In this document: positions 8,845 through 17,280 of the stretch, in pieces
Layout: every line of letters starts with the position of its first letter
How positions within the stretch are numbered: position 1 is the first letter of the stretch
Assembly (NCBI GenBank): GCA_046327745.1
Contig: JAXLXV010000012.1
Coordinates: forward strand, 1 to 64,000
Source of the DNA: JABAQJ01 sp046327745
Lineage (GTDB): Bacteria > Gemmatimonadota > Gemmatimonadetes > Gemmatimonadales > Gemmatimonadaceae
Length of the DNA stretch: 64,000 nt
Direction: 5' to 3'
Position numbers and translations under genes: made by a program
Notes under the pieces: generated by a model
What the model saw: only the letters and a program-made list of their open reading frames with translations
What the model was told of the DNA's origin: nothing
The model's database searches: none

Positions 8845-10515
8845 TCAGTCGGCAGCCTCAACCAGCGCGCCGGCGTCGACCGCGGACGACGACTTGCGCT
8901 TGGCCGTGACGGCGGCAGCGATGAACGCCGCAAAGAGCGGATGCGGGCGCGTGGGCCGTGACTGCAGTTCTGGGTGAAACTGGCAGCCGACAAACCATGG
9001 ATGGTTGATGACCTCTACGATCTCCACCAGGGACCCGTCCGGCGACAGGCCACTGAGCCGCATGCCATGTTCGAAGAATGCATCGCGGTAGCTGTTGGAG
9101 ACTTCGTAGCGGTGGCGATGCCGCTCACTGACCTCCGGCACGCCGTAGATCTCCGCCACCTTGGACCCGCGTTGCAGCCGACAGGGATAGGCGCCCAGCC
9201 GCATGGTGCCGCCCATGTCCGTGACGTGCTTCTGATCCTCCATGAGGGAAATGACGGCATTGGAGCATTCCGGCGCAAATTCGCTCGAATGAGAGTCATC
9301 CAGCTTCAACACGTTGCGCGCAAATTCGATGATGGCCACCTGCATGCCAAGGCAGATGCCGAAGAACGGCATCCCCGACTCTCGCGCCGCGCGAATGGCC
9401 TCTACCATGCCGTCGACCCCGCGCACGCCGAAGCCGCCGGGGACCAGCAAGGCGTGATACGGCGCCAGCAGTTCCCGCGCACGGGCCGCGTCGGTGAACA
9501 GGTCGCTCGACAACCAGGCCACGTCCACACCCACGTCATTGGCGATGCCGCCGTGGATGATGGACTCCTGGATGCTCTTGTAGCTGTCGACCAGTTCCGT
9601 ATACTTGCCGACGACAGCGACCTTCACTCGGGCATGGGGCGACACAATCCGTTGTACCATGCTCCGCCAGGCACCCAAGTCAGGCTCGTTCCCCGTCAGG
9701 TTCAATCGCTGGATCACGCGATCGTCCAGATTCTGGTCGTGGAACTCCAGTGGGATCTGGTAGATCGTCGGCACGTCGCGGCTCTCGATGACATTGCCAA
9801 ACTCGACGTTGCAAAAGAGCGCGATCTTGCGCTTCACATCCTCGGACAGGGGGCGTTCGGTCCGACAGATGAGGATGTCGGGCTGGATACCGATCTCCAT
9901 CAATTCGCGCACCGAATGCTGCGTCGGCTTTGTCTTCACCTCGCCGGCGGCCTTGATGAACGGCACGAGCGTAAGGTGGATGAACATGGCGTTCTGTCGG
10001 CCAATCTCATGCCGGAATTGCCGGATGGCTTCGAGGAATGGCAGGGACTCGATATCGCCGACGGTGCCGCCGATCTCCACGATCACCACGTCATTGCCGG
10101 GCGCGATCCGCTTCATGTGCGCCTTGATCTCGTCCGTGATGTGCGGAATCACCTGGACGGTCGAGCCCAGGTACTCTCCCCGCCGCTCCTTGTTGATCAC
10201 GTTCAGGTAGATGCGGCCGGTGGTCACGTTGTTCAGCTGCGACAACGATCGATCGATGAACCGCTCGTAGTGCCCAAGGTCGAGGTCCGTTTCCGCTCCA
10301 TCGTCCGTGACGAACACCTCGCCATGCTGGAACGGCGACATGGTGCCAGGATCGACATTCAGGTAGGGATCGAACTTCATGATCGTCACGGTGAGGCCGC
10401 GCTCTACCAGCAGGCGACCTAACGAGGCAGCGGCGATTCCCTTGCCGAGGGAAGAGACGACGCCACCGGTGACAAAGATGTAGCGCGTCGCTTGGGGGCT
10501 TTGCGGAGTCTGCAT
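8845..10515 (-). CDS. pyrG: CTP synthase
   Basis: 556 residues from the ATG at 10515, which shares one base with the kdsB stop. The N-terminal amidoligase domain (1-270) opens with RYIFVTGGVVSSLGKGI and has the Mg-ATP loop and IVEIGGTVGDIES. The C-terminal class I glutaminase domain has PGGFGVRG, the nucleophile elbow GICLGMQ (Cys388) and QFHPELQSRP with the catalytic His and Glu. It makes CTP from UTP, ATP and glutamine. Being between kdsB and kdsA is apt, because KdsB consumes CTP to activate Kdo; pyrG-kds neighbours occur in other Gram-negatives. Confidence 0.98.
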   Translation of the reverse strand: MQTPQSPQATRYIFVTGGVVSSLGKGIAAASLGRLLVERGLTVTIMKFDPYLNVDPGTMSPFQHGEVFVTDDGAETDLDLGHYERFIDRSLSQLNNVTTGRIYLNVINKERRGEYLGSTVQVIPHITDEIKAHMKRIAPGNDVVIVEIGGTVGDIESLPFLEAIRQFRHEIGRQNAMFIHLTLVPFIKAAGEVKTKPTQHSVRELMEIGIQPDILICRTERPLSEDVKRKIALFCNVEFGNVIESRDVPTIYQIPLEFHDQNLDDRVIQRLNLTGNEPDLGAWRSMVQRIVSPHARVKVAVVGKYTELVDSYKSIQESIIHGGIANDVGVDVAWLSSDLFTDAARARELLAPYHALLVPGGFGVRGVDGMVEAIRAARESGMPFFGICLGMQVAIIEFARNVLKLDDSHSSEFAPECSNAVISLMEDQKHVTDMGGTMRLGAYPCRLQRGSKVAEIYGVPEVSERHRHRYEVSNSYRDAFFEHGMRLSGLSPDGSLVEIVEVINHPWFVGCQFHPELQSRPTRPHPLFAAFIAAAVTAKRKSSSAVDAGALVEAAD

Positions 10516-11276
10516 TACGAATGTCCCTGGTGAAGTGCGAGCCATTGATCGTTGGCGCGACGCAGATCGTCCTCGGTATCCACGCCACCCGGGGGCGACG
10601 TGGATACCAGCGACACGCCAATCGGAACGCCCGCGGCCAGCGGGCGCAATTGTTCCAGTCGTTCGATGCGTTCCAGCGCGTGCACGGGGAGCGCGACCCA
10701 TTCCCGCAGTGCGCGACGGCTGTACGCGTAGATGCCAAGATGCTGACAGACGCGCCCATCCAAGGCGTCGCGGTCCGCGGCATCGCGAAGATACGGGATC
10801 GGCGCGCGCGAGAAGTACATCGCACGACCGTCGTCAGCACAAACCACTTTCACGACGTCGGGGGCAAGCCGGGCCGATTCCTCGGCGCGGCAGGCGGCCG
10901 TGCCGACGGGAAAGCGGCCGTCGCGCACCATGTCCGTAGCTCCCCGCACGGCTGCCTCGGGCATGAAAGGCTCGTCACCTTGAACGTTCACGATCGCGTC
11001 GTACGCAGCAAACTCGGCGCGAGCGGCGACTTCCGCCACTCGATCCGTTCCCGACGGATGGTCAGCACGCGTCATGACGACCTCCCCACCGCTAGCCTGA
11101 ACCGCCTGGGCGATTTCATCGCTGTCCGTGGCCACAACCACCCGGTCGGCCACACGCATGTCGCGCACGCGTTCCCAGACTCGGATCACCAGCGGAGCGC
11201 CGCCGAGGAGACGCAGTGGCTTGCGCGGGAGGCGAGTGGCCCCGAGACGCGCGGGGATGACCGCTAGCGTCTGCAT
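10515..11276 (-). CDS. kdsB: 3-deoxy-manno-octulosonate cytidylyltransferase
   Basis: 253 residues from the ATG at 11276. The N-terminus TLAVIPARLGATRLPRKPL is the nucleotide-binding signature of CMP-Kdo synthetase. DRVVVATDSDEI, MTRADHPSGTDRVAE and IVNVQGDEPF are the conserved family blocks. It activates Kdo as CMP-Kdo, the donor for the lipid A core. It is the first gene after an 81-base gap that holds a promoter-like sequence, so it probably leads the kdsB-pyrG-kdsA-kdsC-kdsD-lptC-lptA-lptB-rpoN transcript. Confidence 0.97.
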   Translation of the reverse strand: MQTLAVIPARLGATRLPRKPLRLLGGAPLVIRVWERVRDMRVADRVVVATDSDEIAQAVQASGGEVVMTRADHPSGTDRVAEVAARAEFAAYDAIVNVQGDEPFMPEAAVRGATDMVRDGRFPVGTAACRAEESARLAPDVVKVVCADDGRAMYFSRAPIPYLRDAADRDALDGRVCQHLGIYAYSRRALREWVALPVHALERIERLEQLRPLAAGVPIGVSLVSTSPPGGVDTEDDLRRANDQWLALHQGHS

Positions 11277-11318
11277 GGGGCCTTATGCGCGTGCGAGGTG
11301 GGAAAAGGCACGCTTCTC

Positions 11319-11347
11319 AAGTTATACCGGCGGTGGTCGTATTTCAA
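11319..11347 (-). promoter_or_regulatory. Candidate sigma-70 promoter for kdsB and the Kdo/Lpt operon
   Basis: Reading the minus strand, a -35 box TTGAAA (11342-11347) is followed after 17 bases by TAACTT (11319-11324), or after 15 by TATAAC (11321-11326). It lies in the 81-base gap between the dipeptidase stop and the kdsB start, giving a leader of roughly 40 bases. Found by eye only; no start-site data. Confidence 0.45.
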
Positions 11348-11357
11348 ACGAGAATGA

Positions 11358-12524
11358 TCATCGCGCGGGGAGAAGTTCTCGAATCACGCGTATTGCGTTT
11401 TCGCCCATCACTTTCGTGATTTGGGAAGGGGCCAGTCCCTCGTCCAGCAGGGCTTGGGTAAGTCGCGGGTAGCCCGTCGCGTCGATCGGCACGGTCGTGC
11501 TGCCGTCAAAGTCCGACCCCAGCGCGACATGGTCCTCACCCGCCACGCGCACGGCGTAGGCAATGGACTTTGCGGCGGAGGCGAGCGTGGGGGTGCAGAT
11601 GGCCCCATCCCAGAATCCGATGCCAACCATGCCTCCCTTGGCGGCGATCCGCTGCAGTTGATCGTCCGTGAGATTGCGTGGCCCGGGGCAGACGCCCTGC
11701 ACCCCTGTATGGGAAACCACGATGGGGCGTTTCGACAGCTTCAACACGTCGTCGATCAGGGCTGGCGACGCGTGAGCCACGTCAATGATCATCGACAGCG
11801 CATCGAGTCGCTCGATCACCGACCGTCCGAAGGGCGTAAGGCCACCTTTAACCTCGCCGTGCGCCGAGCCACCGACTTCGTTGTCGAAAAAATGTGTCAG
11901 CCCAAACATTCGAAAACCGGCGGCCGCCATGGAGTCGACATATTCCAAGTGGCCTTCCAGAGGATGCACCCCCTCGGTCGCCAGCAGGCCAGCCACGACC
12001 ACAGGGTTCGTTGCACGTGCGGCCATGGCCTCATCAAGCTGCAGCTGGCTGGTGATCACTCGAAGCGCGCCATTCGAACGACGCGCGGCGGCGTGTAGGA
12101 TCTGCGATTGATGAATGGCCCGAGCGAACAGCGAGCCCCATGCGCGCAGCGGATATCGTTCGGCGGCGGCCAAGAGCGTGATGTTGTCCGTGTTCGCACT
12201 ATTTCGTTCGTAGTTGATTCCGCGCGGCGTCTTGGTCACTACGGAGAAGACCTGGAGTGCGACGCCGCCTTGTTGGAGTCGAGGCAGGTCGACATGCCCG
12301 TGATTCTGTCGAACGAGCAAGTCGCGCGGCCAGAGGAGTGCGTCGGCGTGCAGGTCCGCCACGCGAAGCATGCGATGCAGTGACTCAGCGGCGGCTGTGG
12401 GCAGGCGCGACGTGTCTGGCACCACCAGGTTCCGCTGCCGGTCCACCATAGACGCCGCCGTCGTGAAGAAGCCGATGGCGCCGATGACCAGCAATACGAG
12501 AAGTCCAAAGAGGAAGGGACGCAT
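11358..12524 (-). CDS. Membrane-anchored dipeptidase, peptidase family M19
   Basis: 388 residues. A single N-terminal hydrophobic helix (about 3-25) anchors or exports the protein; no clear cleavage site or lipobox. The M19 metal-binding features are present: VADLHADAL (HxD pair), the bridging Glu in LLATEGVHPLEG, IDVAHASP and PIVVSHTGVQG, and LGSDFDGSTT near the end. M19 enzymes are zinc dipeptidases related to renal dipeptidase and often cleave dipeptides containing D-residues. It would act outside the cytoplasm on peptide or peptidoglycan fragments. It sits between trpG and kdsB without an obvious pathway link. Confidence 0.9.
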   Translation of the reverse strand: MRPFLFGLLVLLVIGAIGFFTTAASMVDRQRNLVVPDTSRLPTAAAESLHRMLRVADLHADALLWPRDLLVRQNHGHVDLPRLQQGGVALQVFSVVTKTPRGINYERNSANTDNITLLAAAERYPLRAWGSLFARAIHQSQILHAAARRSNGALRVITSQLQLDEAMAARATNPVVVAGLLATEGVHPLEGHLEYVDSMAAAGFRMFGLTHFFDNEVGGSAHGEVKGGLTPFGRSVIERLDALSMIIDVAHASPALIDDVLKLSKRPIVVSHTGVQGVCPGPRNLTDDQLQRIAAKGGMVGIGFWDGAICTPTLASAAKSIAYAVRVAGEDHVALGSDFDGSTTVPIDATGYPRLTQALLDEGLAPSQITKVMGENAIRVIRELLPAR

Positions 12525-12532
12525 GCCGGAGC

Positions 12533-13135
12533 TCAGGCCGCCCGAGGCTGACGATGGAAGGTGGCGGCCAGCCTGAGGAAGTTCGCAAGGAGCGTTGAGC
12601 CACCCTCGGTCATGATTGATTCTGGGTGGAATTGGACGCCCCAGACGGGATGCGAGGTGTGTTGAACGGCATGCACTTCGCGTTCGTCGTCGTCGGCCAC
12701 CGCCAGGATCCGCAAGCAGGATGGCAAGCTGGCGCGTTCGACCACCAGGGAGTGGTATCGCATGACGCGTAGCGGCGAGGGGAGCGTTTCAAAGAGCCCG
12801 TCGCCTTCGTGCCGGACCAGGGACGTCTTACCGTGCATCGTGTGATCGGCCCGTACCACGTGGCCACCGTACGCCTCACCGATCGCCTGATGTCCCAGGC
12901 AAACACCGAGAATGGGAATGCGGTCTCCCCATGTGGTGATCGTTTCCAGCGAAATGCCGGCGCCCTTCGGTACGCCGGGACCCGGCGAAATCACGATGGC
13001 TGTGGGCTGCATGGCGCCAATGCCCGCCATATCAATGGCGTCGTTGCGCCTGACGACGGGGTTCTCTCCCAACGCGCCGAGGTACTGTACCAGGTTGTAT
13101 GTGAACGAATCGTAGTTGTCGATGACCAGCACCAT
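12533..13135 (-). CDS. trpG: Anthranilate or aminodeoxychorismate synthase, glutamine amidotransferase subunit
   Basis: 200 residues, a lone class I glutaminase domain. DNYDSFTYNLVQYL at the start, SPGPGVP for the oxyanion region, GVCLGHQAI with nucleophile Cys79, and QFHPES with His171 and Glu173. It supplies ammonia to a TrpE- or PabB-type partner for tryptophan or folate synthesis. No partner gene is in the window, so TrpG and PabA cannot be told apart here; one protein often serves both. It stands alone among unrelated genes, with 54 bases to xerD upstream. Confidence 0.9.
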   Translation of the reverse strand: MVLVIDNYDSFTYNLVQYLGALGENPVVRRNDAIDMAGIGAMQPTAIVISPGPGVPKGAGISLETITTWGDRIPILGVCLGHQAIGEAYGGHVVRADHTMHGKTSLVRHEGDGLFETLPSPLRVMRYHSLVVERASLPSCLRILAVADDDEREVHAVQHTSHPVWGVQFHPESIMTEGGSTLLANFLRLAATFHRQPRAA

Positions 13136-13189
13136 GACTCGCCGTCGCGTGAAGACGTGACCAAGTTAGCGATCGAGCCGGCCTGCCGC

Positions 13190-14107
13190 TCAGGCGCGCG
13201 GGTGAAATTGTCGATGAATGGTGCGGAGGTGCTCGCGATCGATGTGTGTGTAGAGTTGGGTGGTCGAAATGTCGGCGTGTCCGAGCATTTCCTGCACGGC
13301 ACGAAGGTCGGCACCCCCTTCCAGCAAGTGCGTCGCAAATGAATGGCGGAGCGTATGAGGAGACACGGCTTTCTTTATCCCCGCACGCTCCACGTACTTT
13401 CGCAGGATCTTCCACGCTCCCATGCGCGACAGGGGTTGTCCTCGCGCGTTCAGGAAGAGCTTCCCCTTCCCGCCCCCCTTTTCAAGGCGCGGACGGAGTT
13501 CACGCTGGTAGATCGCCACGGCGGCGATGGCTTGGCGTCCGATCGGTACGAGTCGTTCCTTGCTGCCTTTGCCGAAGACGCGAATCACTCCTTCATCCAG
13601 GGACACATCCTTCACATCCAAGCCAATCCACTCCGAAACGCGCAAACCCGCGCCGTACCCCAGTTCCAGCATCGCGCGATCGCGAAAGGCCAGCGGGTCA
13701 TCGAACGTCGGTGCATCCAGCAGCTTCACCACTTCGGCAACGGTCAGGACGTCGGGAAGGACCCGCCATCGCTTGGGCAGTTCGAGCTGCTCGCTGGGGT
13801 CGGATTGAATGACCTGTTCGGCCAACAGGAAGCGGAAGTACGTCCGGAGTGCGGAGACTGATCGACGGATGGACTCAGGGGCCAGACCGGCGTCCTTCAG
13901 CGAATAGATGAACTCGCGGAGCGCAGGTCCCGTGACGTCGCGTGGCTGTGCATGCCCTTTCGCGGCGAGAAATACGATGGCGCGCGACACGTCGCGCCCG
14001 TAGGCCTCGCGGGTCCGGGGCGACGAACCTTCTTCGAGGGAGAGGAAGTCGTCGAAGCGTTCCAGAAGGAAAACGCGCGACGCATCCGCCGGGGCCGTCG
14101 GGGTCAT
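13190..14107 (-). CDS. xerD: Tyrosine recombinase, XerD type
   Basis: 305 residues, the normal length. Residues 15-105 are the SAM-like core-binding domain. The catalytic domain carries Arg156 (GYGAGLRVSEW), Lys180 (FGKGSKERLVP), His251 and Arg254 (HTLRHSFATH), His277 (LGHADIS) and nucleophile Tyr286 (TQLYTHID). With XerC and FtsK it resolves chromosome dimers at dif. Absence of any phage or integron gene nearby supports the housekeeping role rather than an integrase. XerC and XerD are similar, so the letter is less sure than the family. The start ATG overlaps the end of the DedA gene. Confidence 0.92.
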   Translation of the reverse strand: MTPTAPADASRVFLLERFDDFLSLEEGSSPRTREAYGRDVSRAIVFLAAKGHAQPRDVTGPALREFIYSLKDAGLAPESIRRSVSALRTYFRFLLAEQVIQSDPSEQLELPKRWRVLPDVLTVAEVVKLLDAPTFDDPLAFRDRAMLELGYGAGLRVSEWIGLDVKDVSLDEGVIRVFGKGSKERLVPIGRQAIAAVAIYQRELRPRLEKGGGKGKLFLNARGQPLSRMGAWKILRKYVERAGIKKAVSPHTLRHSFATHLLEGGADLRAVQEMLGHADISTTQLYTHIDREHLRTIHRQFHPRA

Positions 14108-14706
14108 GAGCGGCGCCTACGCCACCACAGCAGCCCCCCCACGATCACGACCACGATGCTAGCGCCGATTGCTGTCCAGCGCCCCATGATGCCAACTGAG
14201 CGGGCCAAGGATTCCCAGTTGGAGCCGGCGGTGAATGCCAAGTAGTTAATCGCCCCATACCACAGGCCCGATGCCGCAGCGACGGCAAAAGCAACGCGAG
14301 GGAGTGGGATGCGCAGAGCGCCGGCAACTGGCGGCACGATCGAGCGAACTCCGGGAACGAAGCGGCTGACAAAAAGCGCTGGCGTGCCGTAACGCTGGTA
14401 CCATCCCAGAATGCGCTGGTCACCCGTTCCACCCTTGGCCAAGTGGAACCTGCGTTCCGTCCATTCCGCGCCGTATCGCCGGCCGACAAGGAACATGGCG
14501 ACCGCACCGGCCACGTTTCCGAGCCACACGCAAAGGAACGCTGGCCAAGGTGAGACGTGCTGACGCGCGGCGAGAAATCCTCCAAAGGCTACGAGTACGT
14601 CCGCCGGTATCGGAGGAAAGACGTTCTCGATCGCAGCGAGCAATGCCATGGCACCCAGCAGTGCCCCCGCTGGAAGCGCCGCCAGCGTGTCCAGCAGGTG
14701 TTGCAC
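14104..14706 (-). CDS. DedA-family membrane protein
   Basis: About 200 residues from a GTG at 14706, directly after the ispF stop; a TTG at 14757 would add 17 residues and overlap ispF by 50 bases. The family signature is clear: AAIENVFPPIPADVLVAFGGFLA, the SRFVPGVRSIVPPVAGALR segment with the conserved FxRxxPxxR-like pattern, and several hydrophobic helices ending in a WWRRRRS tail. DedA (VTT domain) proteins are flippases or transporters linked to undecaprenyl phosphate or phospholipid scrambling and to membrane potential. Substrate unknown here. Confidence 0.9.
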   Translation of the reverse strand: MQHLLDTLAALPAGALLGAMALLAAIENVFPPIPADVLVAFGGFLAARQHVSPWPAFLCVWLGNVAGAVAMFLVGRRYGAEWTERRFHLAKGGTGDQRILGWYQRYGTPALFVSRFVPGVRSIVPPVAGALRIPLPRVAFAVAAASGLWYGAINYLAFTAGSNWESLARSVGIMGRWTAIGASIVVVIVGGLLWWRRRRS

Positions 14707-14707
14707 G

Positions 14708-15193
14708 CTAGGTGCTACTGGTGGGCGAAGAAAGGAGCGCGACAGCGATGCAGGCAATGCCCTCGCCGCGCCCGATCCAGCCCATGCGTTCGTTGGTCTT
14801 TCCCTTGAGCCCCAAGGCGGCCGGCGGGATCCCCAACGCCTCGGCGAGGTGCGCGCGCATGGCGGAACGATGCGCGGCGATCTTTGGCGTTTCGGCGACT
14901 ACCGTCACATCCACGTTGATCACCGCGAATCCCCGGGCATGCACGCGTTCAACCGCCAGCCTCAACATCTCGATTGAATTGCGACCGAGATTCACTTCGT
15001 CGGTGTCGGCGAACATTTGGCCGATGTCGCCCTCGCCGGCCGCTCCAAGGACGGCATCCGTCACCGCGTGGGCGATCGCATCACCATCCGAGTGGCCGAC
15101 CAACTTGTAGTCGACTGGAATGGACACGCCGCCGAGCACCAGCGGACCGCCGGGGCCAAACCGGTGTGAGTCGTACCCAATGCCGATGCGCAC
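14708..15193 (-). CDS. ispF: 2-C-methyl-D-erythritol 2,4-cyclodiphosphate synthase
   Basis: 161 residues from a GTG at 15193. The start RIGIGYDSHRFGPGGPLVLGG has the Asp and His of the zinc site, and VGHSDGDAIAHAVTDAVLGAAGEGDIG is the family hallmark. KGKTNERMGWIGRGEGIACIA closes the CDP-binding pocket. It catalyses the fifth step of the MEP isoprenoid pathway. The partner gene ispD is also in this window but 48 kb away, so the two are neither fused nor adjacent as they are in many bacteria. Confidence 0.97.
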   Translation of the reverse strand: MRIGIGYDSHRFGPGGPLVLGGVSIPVDYKLVGHSDGDAIAHAVTDAVLGAAGEGDIGQMFADTDEVNLGRNSIEMLRLAVERVHARGFAVINVDVTVVAETPKIAAHRSAMRAHLAEALGIPPAALGLKGKTNERMGWIGRGEGIACIAVALLSSPTSST

Positions 15194-15195
15194 GG

Positions 15196-16233
15196 CTACG
15201 CCGCGGCAGAGGTCGTCGCGGCGATGATTGAATAGTCCTGACGACGGCGAGCGGGCGTGAAGCCAGCGTCGACGATCAGGCGTTCCAGCTCATCGGTGGT
15301 AGTGCGATACGTGGTGTTCGCCGCCGAGACGACATTCTCCTCGATCATCAGGGAGCCAAAGTCGTTGCAGCCGAAGCGCAACGCGAGCTGCCCGATCTTC
15401 ATGCCCATCGTGACCCAGCTGGACTGCAAGTTGGGAATGTTGTCCAACACGATTCGGGCCATGGCGACGGTTCGGAGATATTCGGTCGAGTCCGTCTTCT
15501 GCATGTGCGACATGGTCGGCGTGTTCTCCGGCTGCAACGGCCAGCAGATGAACGCCGTGAATCCGCCCGTTCGAGACTGCACATCTCGCAACCGTTGCAG
15601 GTGCTCCAACCGCTCGGCCAGCGTTTCGCCGATGCCGTACATCATGGTGCAAGAGGTCTTCATGCCCTCGTTATGCGCCAGTTCCATGATCTCGAGCCAG
15701 CGGTCGGCGCCGGCCTTCTTGGGAGCGACAATGTCACGAACCCGTTGCACGAGGATCTCACCGCCGCCTCCGGGAATTGAATCCAGTCCCGCTGCGCGGA
15801 GTTCCTTGATCACTTCCCGGGCATCTAAGCGGAACACCTTGGCGAAGAAATCCACTTCGCTCGGGCTGAATCCGTGGATGTGGATCGGGTGATACTTCTT
15901 GATGTAGCGCAGCAGGTCCAAGTACCAGTCGAACGGGATGTACGGGTTGTGACCGCCCTGAATCAGGATCTGAACACCGCCGAGGGCCTTTGTCTCTTCG
16001 ATCTTCTGGCCGATTTGTTCGAACGAGAGCGTGTACCCTTCCCCGTGCTTGGGACGACGGTAGAACGCACAGAATCCGCAGTCGGCGACGCAGACGTTGG
16101 TGTAGTTGATGTTACGGTCGACGATGTACGTGACGACGTTGTGCGGGTGTTTCGCCGCGCGAACGCGATCCGCTTCGAGGCCGAGCTCGAGCAGCGGGGC
16201 GTTGGAATAGAAGTCGAGCAGGTCGCGTGTCAT
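15196..16233 (-). CDS. mqnC: Cyclic dehypoxanthinyl futalosine synthase
   Basis: 345 residues from the ATG at 16233; the longer frame upstream is not family-like. It is a radical SAM enzyme with a standard CX3CX2C cluster motif (Cys48, Cys52, Cys55 in NVCVADCGFCAFYRR). GGVQILIQGGHNP and LDSIPGGGGEILV are typical of the MqnC/CofH-like group, as is FSPSEVDFFA. It cyclises dehypoxanthine futalosine in the alternative (futalosine) menaquinone pathway. It follows mqnA with a 188-base gap that may hold its own promoter. Confidence 0.95.
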   Translation of the reverse strand: MTRDLLDFYSNAPLLELGLEADRVRAAKHPHNVVTYIVDRNINYTNVCVADCGFCAFYRRPKHGEGYTLSFEQIGQKIEETKALGGVQILIQGGHNPYIPFDWYLDLLRYIKKYHPIHIHGFSPSEVDFFAKVFRLDAREVIKELRAAGLDSIPGGGGEILVQRVRDIVAPKKAGADRWLEIMELAHNEGMKTSCTMMYGIGETLAERLEHLQRLRDVQSRTGGFTAFICWPLQPENTPTMSHMQKTDSTEYLRTVAMARIVLDNIPNLQSSWVTMGMKIGQLALRFGCNDFGSLMIEENVVSAANTTYRTTTDELERLIVDAGFTPARRRQDYSIIAATTSAAA

Positions 16234-16318
16234 GATCGAATCCGTTGGCGGCCAAGAGTCGAAGGCTGAACCACTCTGTGCTGTGTCATCGCGCGGGCCC
16301 GAGATCGGCCGTCGTTGA

Positions 16319-16347
16319 AGAGTAGAGAGCGCGTGGCGCGAGAACAA
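16319..16347 (-). promoter_or_regulatory. Weak candidate promoter for mqnC
   Basis: In the 188-base gap between mqnA and mqnC the minus strand has TTGTTC (16342-16347), 17 bases, then TACTCT (16319-16324). The match to consensus is modest. The rest of this gap shows no gene; a small GC-rich inverted repeat lies near 16384-16400. Confidence 0.28.
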
Positions 16348-16421
16348 GAAAGCGCCAGGCCTGTGTCGGACGTTCAGGGCATCGGCGGTGCTGCCGCCGC
16401 CAATCGCGTCGCGGGTTCACG

Positions 16422-17279
16422 CTACGCCGCCGGCAGGAAGGCCAACGTCCCGTTAGGCACCCGACCGGCTTCGACCAGACGACGGTAGAACTCGGTCAAC
16501 CCCGCCAGGTGTGGATACGCCAGCCCGTAGTCCAGACCTTCCAGGTATTCACGGCAGGTGCCTTGCGGAACAGCCGTGGCGGCGGACGCCTGGGCGGCCA
16601 ACTCGTCCAGGTGTTGCAGGCCCCAGTCGCGAGACGCAATGAGGCTAGCGTGCGCTTGCAAAGATTCAGCGACCGGATGCGCACGTCGAGCCACCCAAAC
16701 GGCAAAGACAAACGGCAGACCGGTCCATTGTTTCCAGACGTCGCCGAGGTCGTACGCATGAGGGGAGGCTAGCTGCGCCGCTTGTCGTTCGCCGCCAGCT
16801 GCGACGGTCAGCTGGCTCAACACCAGTGCCGCGTCGCCGATGACCAGGCGTGCGTCATGTGGCTCTTCGGCAAAGCGCGCGATGTCGACGATCTCCGCGT
16901 CGCCGGGCACGAACTCCGGCCGGGCATGCCAGACATGCTCGAACAGCAGCTCCAACAATGTCACGCTGGTCATGCTGCTCCGGCTGACGACCACGCGACG
17001 GCCGGTCAGTTCCCCCGCGGGAATACGGGAAAACAACATCACCGAGTGGACCGGTCCGTCACAGGAGATTGCAAGATCCGGTAGCAGCAGATAGCGACGG
17101 GAGTCGCGCGCGTATTCCACGGCCGACACGACGCTGACGTCCAACGTCCCATCGGCCATTTGTCGATTCAGCGCGCTGGGAACGCCGTCCACCAACGTGC
17201 CCTGCAAGCCCACGACCCCGCGATCGATCGCGCCGTAGACCGGATAGCAATTGATGTACGGAATTCGGCCGATCCGCAT
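16422..17279 (-). CDS. mqnA: Chorismate dehydratase of the futalosine pathway
   Basis: 285 residues from the ATG at 17279, one base past the mqnE stop. The start RIGRIPYINCYPVYGAI is the recognised MqnA opening, with the conserved N-x-x-P/Y motif. DVSVVSAVEYARDSRRYLLLPDLAIS and SRSSMTSVTLLELLFEH are the substrate-binding blocks of this periplasmic-binding-protein-like fold. It dehydrates chorismate to 3-enolpyruvylbenzoate in the cytoplasm, the entry step. The product is used by MqnE, encoded immediately upstream. Confidence 0.95.
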   Translation of the reverse strand: MRIGRIPYINCYPVYGAIDRGVVGLQGTLVDGVPSALNRQMADGTLDVSVVSAVEYARDSRRYLLLPDLAISCDGPVHSVMLFSRIPAGELTGRRVVVSRSSMTSVTLLELLFEHVWHARPEFVPGDAEIVDIARFAEEPHDARLVIGDAALVLSQLTVAAGGERQAAQLASPHAYDLGDVWKQWTGLPFVFAVWVARRAHPVAESLQAHASLIASRDWGLQHLDELAAQASAATAVPQGTCREYLEGLDYGLAYPHLAGLTEFYRRLVEAGRVPNGTLAFLPAA

Positions 17280-17280
17280 G

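Noticed and set aside
8974..10422. Long open frame of about 480 codons on the plus strand
   Set aside because: It is fully antisense to pyrG, His/Asp/Arg-rich with no family pattern, and arises from high GC third positions.
13190..14107. Tyrosine recombinase as a mobile-element integrase
   Set aside because: Length, motifs and single-gene housekeeping context fit XerD; no attachment repeats, tRNA or phage genes are nearby.
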